From Candidatus Margulisiibacteriota bacterium (GTDB lineage Bacteria; Margulisbacteria; Termititenacia; Termititenacales; Termititenacaceae): 5,984 nt of DNA. Location of the stretch: positions 1 to 5,984 of the forward strand of contig JAIRZV010000039.1 in the NCBI GenBank assembly GCA_031267055.1. Direction: 5' to 3'. Shown here one piece after another: positions 4,714 to 5,984 of this stretch (the first letter of the stretch is position 1; every line of letters starts with the position of its first letter). Below the pieces are notes generated by a model. It worked only from the letters and a program-made list of their open reading frames with translations, did no database searches and was not told the DNA's origin. The translations under genes were made by a program, and so were the position numbers.

Positions 4714-5817
4714 GTGAAAAAAAATGATGTCTGTTTTATGCGCCGCGCTTTTACGCTGGCGGAGCGCGGCCGCGGTTTTGTCTCGCCCAATCCGCTGGTC
4801 GGCGCGGTCATTGTGGAAAACGGCAAAATTTTGGCTGAAGGCTGGCACGAAAAATACGGCGGACATCATGCCGAGCGCGCGGCCATACTTAAACTTGCCG
4901 GAAAAAGACCGGTCAAAAACTGCGCGCGCGGCGCGACTATTTATGTAAATCTCGAACCCTGCGCGCATCATGGTCAAACCCCGCCTTGCACGGACATCAT
5001 CATCGAGGCCGGAATAAAAAAAGTCGTCTTTGCCATCCGTGACCCCAATCCCCAAGTCCGCAAGCTTGATCCCGCGCGTATCTTAAAAAAAGCCGGTCTG
5101 GAAGTGGTTTGTCCGGTTTTGGAGCCAGAAGCGCGCGAACTGAACAAAGTTTTTTTCAAAAATCAGACGCAGGGTCTGCCGTATATCACGCTCAAATCCG
5201 CCGTCACGCTGGACGGCAAAATCGCCGACGCGCGCGGCCGGAGCAAATGGCTCACCGGAGTGGAGGCGCGCGCGGAAGTGCAAAAGCTACGGCTGACACA
5301 TGACGCCGTGCTGGTCGGCAAAAACACCGTATTGCAAGACAATCCGCGCTTAAATATCCGCCTGCCCGGAATTAAGAAAGAAAATTACAAAATCGTTCTC
5401 GGCGCGCGCGGACAATTCCCCTCCAGCACGAAATTATTAAAAGACCCTAAAGCCATTTTCACTGCGGAAAGAGATTTAAAAAAATTGCTGGCCGAGCTTT
5501 ATCAAAAATATCAAATTTGTTCCGTCTTGGTCGAGGGTGGCGCGACGGTCAATACGTCTTTTTTGCAAAGTGGTCTGGTAGATGAATGGCAATTATTTAT
5601 CGCGCCGAAAATCTTGGGCGGTGGCGCGTTGCCGGTGGTTGGCGATCTCGGTATCAATAAACTATCAGAATTTTATCAGGCTAAAATTCATTCTGTGCAG
5701 AAAATTGGCGGGGATGTTTTATTGTCCTGTCACTTCAATATCCGCCAGCGCCACGGTGGCAAGGCGATCCAGCGCGCTACGCCGACCAAATGGTCTTCCG
5801 GCACAAAGCCCCAGTAA
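4714..5817 (+). CDS. ribD: Bifunctional riboflavin biosynthesis protein RibD (deaminase/reductase)
   Basis: RibD deaminates the pyrimidine ring of the first riboflavin intermediate made from GTP, then reduces its ribose side chain with NADPH, in the cytosol. The product is 367 aa from GTG 4714. The deaminase domain (about 1-145) has SPNPLVGAVIV (24-34), zinc ligand and catalytic residues His52 and Glu54 (HHAER), and zinc cysteines 83 and 92 (PCAHHGQTPPC). The reductase domain (about 155-341) has LPYITLKSAVTLDGKIA, SKWLTG, VLVEGGATVN (VEGG 273-276) and LVDEWQLFIAPKILGG. GTG 4714 is chosen because residues 4-12 (NDVCFMRRA) align with the start of known RibD proteins; TTG 4711 is possible, and ATG 4738 would cut off conserved sequence. 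Oddities: the usual GxG after DPNPxV is replaced by RKLDP, and the usual VVLD in the reductase reads IVLG. About 26 C-terminal residues (342-367) lie beyond the family's normal end and are encoded antisense to lepB. No other rib genes are in view. Confidence 0.95.
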   Translation: MKKNDVCFMRRAFTLAERGRGFVSPNPLVGAVIVENGKILAEGWHEKYGGHHAERAAILKLAGKRPVKNCARGATIYVNLEPCAHHGQTPPCTDIIIEAGIKKVVFAIRDPNPQVRKLDPARILKKAGLEVVCPVLEPEARELNKVFFKNQTQGLPYITLKSAVTLDGKIADARGRSKWLTGVEARAEVQKLRLTHDAVLVGKNTVLQDNPRLNIRLPGIKKENYKIVLGARGQFPSSTKLLKDPKAIFTAERDLKKLLAELYQKYQICSVLVEGGATVNTSFLQSGLVDEWQLFIAPKILGGGALPVVGDLGINKLSEFYQAKIHSVQKIGGDVLLSCHFNIRQRHGGKAIQRATPTKWSSGTKPQ

Positions 5818-5984
5818 CGGCTGTCCGAGCTGTGCGGACGATTATCGCCCAGCACAAAATAATGACCTTCCGGCACTTTAATTGGTCCGTAATAACTATT
5901 GTCATTATTCCAGGTGAATTTATCCTGATCCGGCAAATATTCGCCGTTGATCAGCACGCGGCCGTTGCGCAACTCCACCACATC
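5730..5984 (-). CDS. lepB: Signal peptidase I, C-terminal part (5' truncated by window)
   Basis: Type I signal peptidase is the membrane-bound serine protease that removes signal peptides from exported proteins on the outer face of the cytoplasmic membrane. The last 84 codons are present, read leftward and ending with TGA at 5730-5732. The visible part includes DVVELRNGRVLINGEYL, which follows the catalytic lysine region, then PEGHYFVLGDNRPHSSDSR, the conserved box E (GDNR..S.DSR), and YWGFVPEDHLVGVARW. The protein ends WRWRILK. The catalytic Ser and Lys and the membrane anchor lie upstream, outside the window. The frame is open to the window edge, so the GTG at 5979-5981 is not a real start. 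The last 88 bp overlap the 3' end of ribD on the other strand. Confidence 0.93.
   Translation of the reverse strand, partial: DVVELRNGRVLINGEYLPDQDKFTWNNDNSYYGPIKVPEGHYFVLGDNRPHSSDSRYWGFVPEDHLVGVARWIALPPWRWRILK

Noticed and set aside
4738..4740. ATG 4738 as start of ribD
   Set aside because: Known RibD proteins have about 6-8 residues before the matching Met, and residues encoded upstream of 4738 align with them.
5979..5981. GTG as the start of the signal peptidase gene
   Set aside because: The frame stays open to the window edge and the missing catalytic Ser/Lys region must lie upstream.

Overview
The window looks like a bacterial chromosome segment. Conserved housekeeping genes sit at both ends, with a short accessory block between them. 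The left part reads rightward: the 3' end of murE (peptidoglycan precursor synthesis), overlapped by a complete ispG (MEP isoprenoid pathway). The right part has a complete ribD (riboflavin synthesis) reading rightward, which runs tail-to-tail into, and overlaps, the 3' end of a leftward signal peptidase I gene (lepB). These four identifications rest on family motifs that can be read directly. MEP-pathway IspG, peptidoglycan synthesis and a fused RibD all indicate a bacterium. I cannot name the phylum from the sequence.

The middle, about 1149-4693, is different. It holds a leftward small XRE-type regulator and, divergent from it, a gene for a phage tail-collar/tail-fibre-like protein with three HxH motifs. 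Next comes a gene whose central region resembles the BECR-type nuclease domains found at the ends of phage MuF proteins and in polymorphic toxins; this is a tentative call. Last is an unrecognised, probably mostly beta-sheet protein. By eye the 2.6-4.7 kb part is clearly more AT-rich than murE, ispG and ribD. The tail and MuF-C-like genes have strong Shine-Dalgarno sites, whereas the gene at 3869 and ribD have none and start a few bases after a -10-like box.

The divergent xre/tail-gene interval is the best-defined regulatory region. A near-consensus sigma-70 promoter (TTGACA, 17 bp, TAGAAT) faces the tail gene, a weaker promoter faces xre with interlocked elements, and a short inverted repeat lies over the predicted tail-gene transcription start. 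The simplest reading is that the XRE protein controls the tail gene and perhaps itself. The block may be a small phage-derived module (regulator, adhesin or tail-fibre-like protein, possible toxin) parked between core genes. No integrase, transposase, attachment repeats, RNA genes or CRISPR array were seen.
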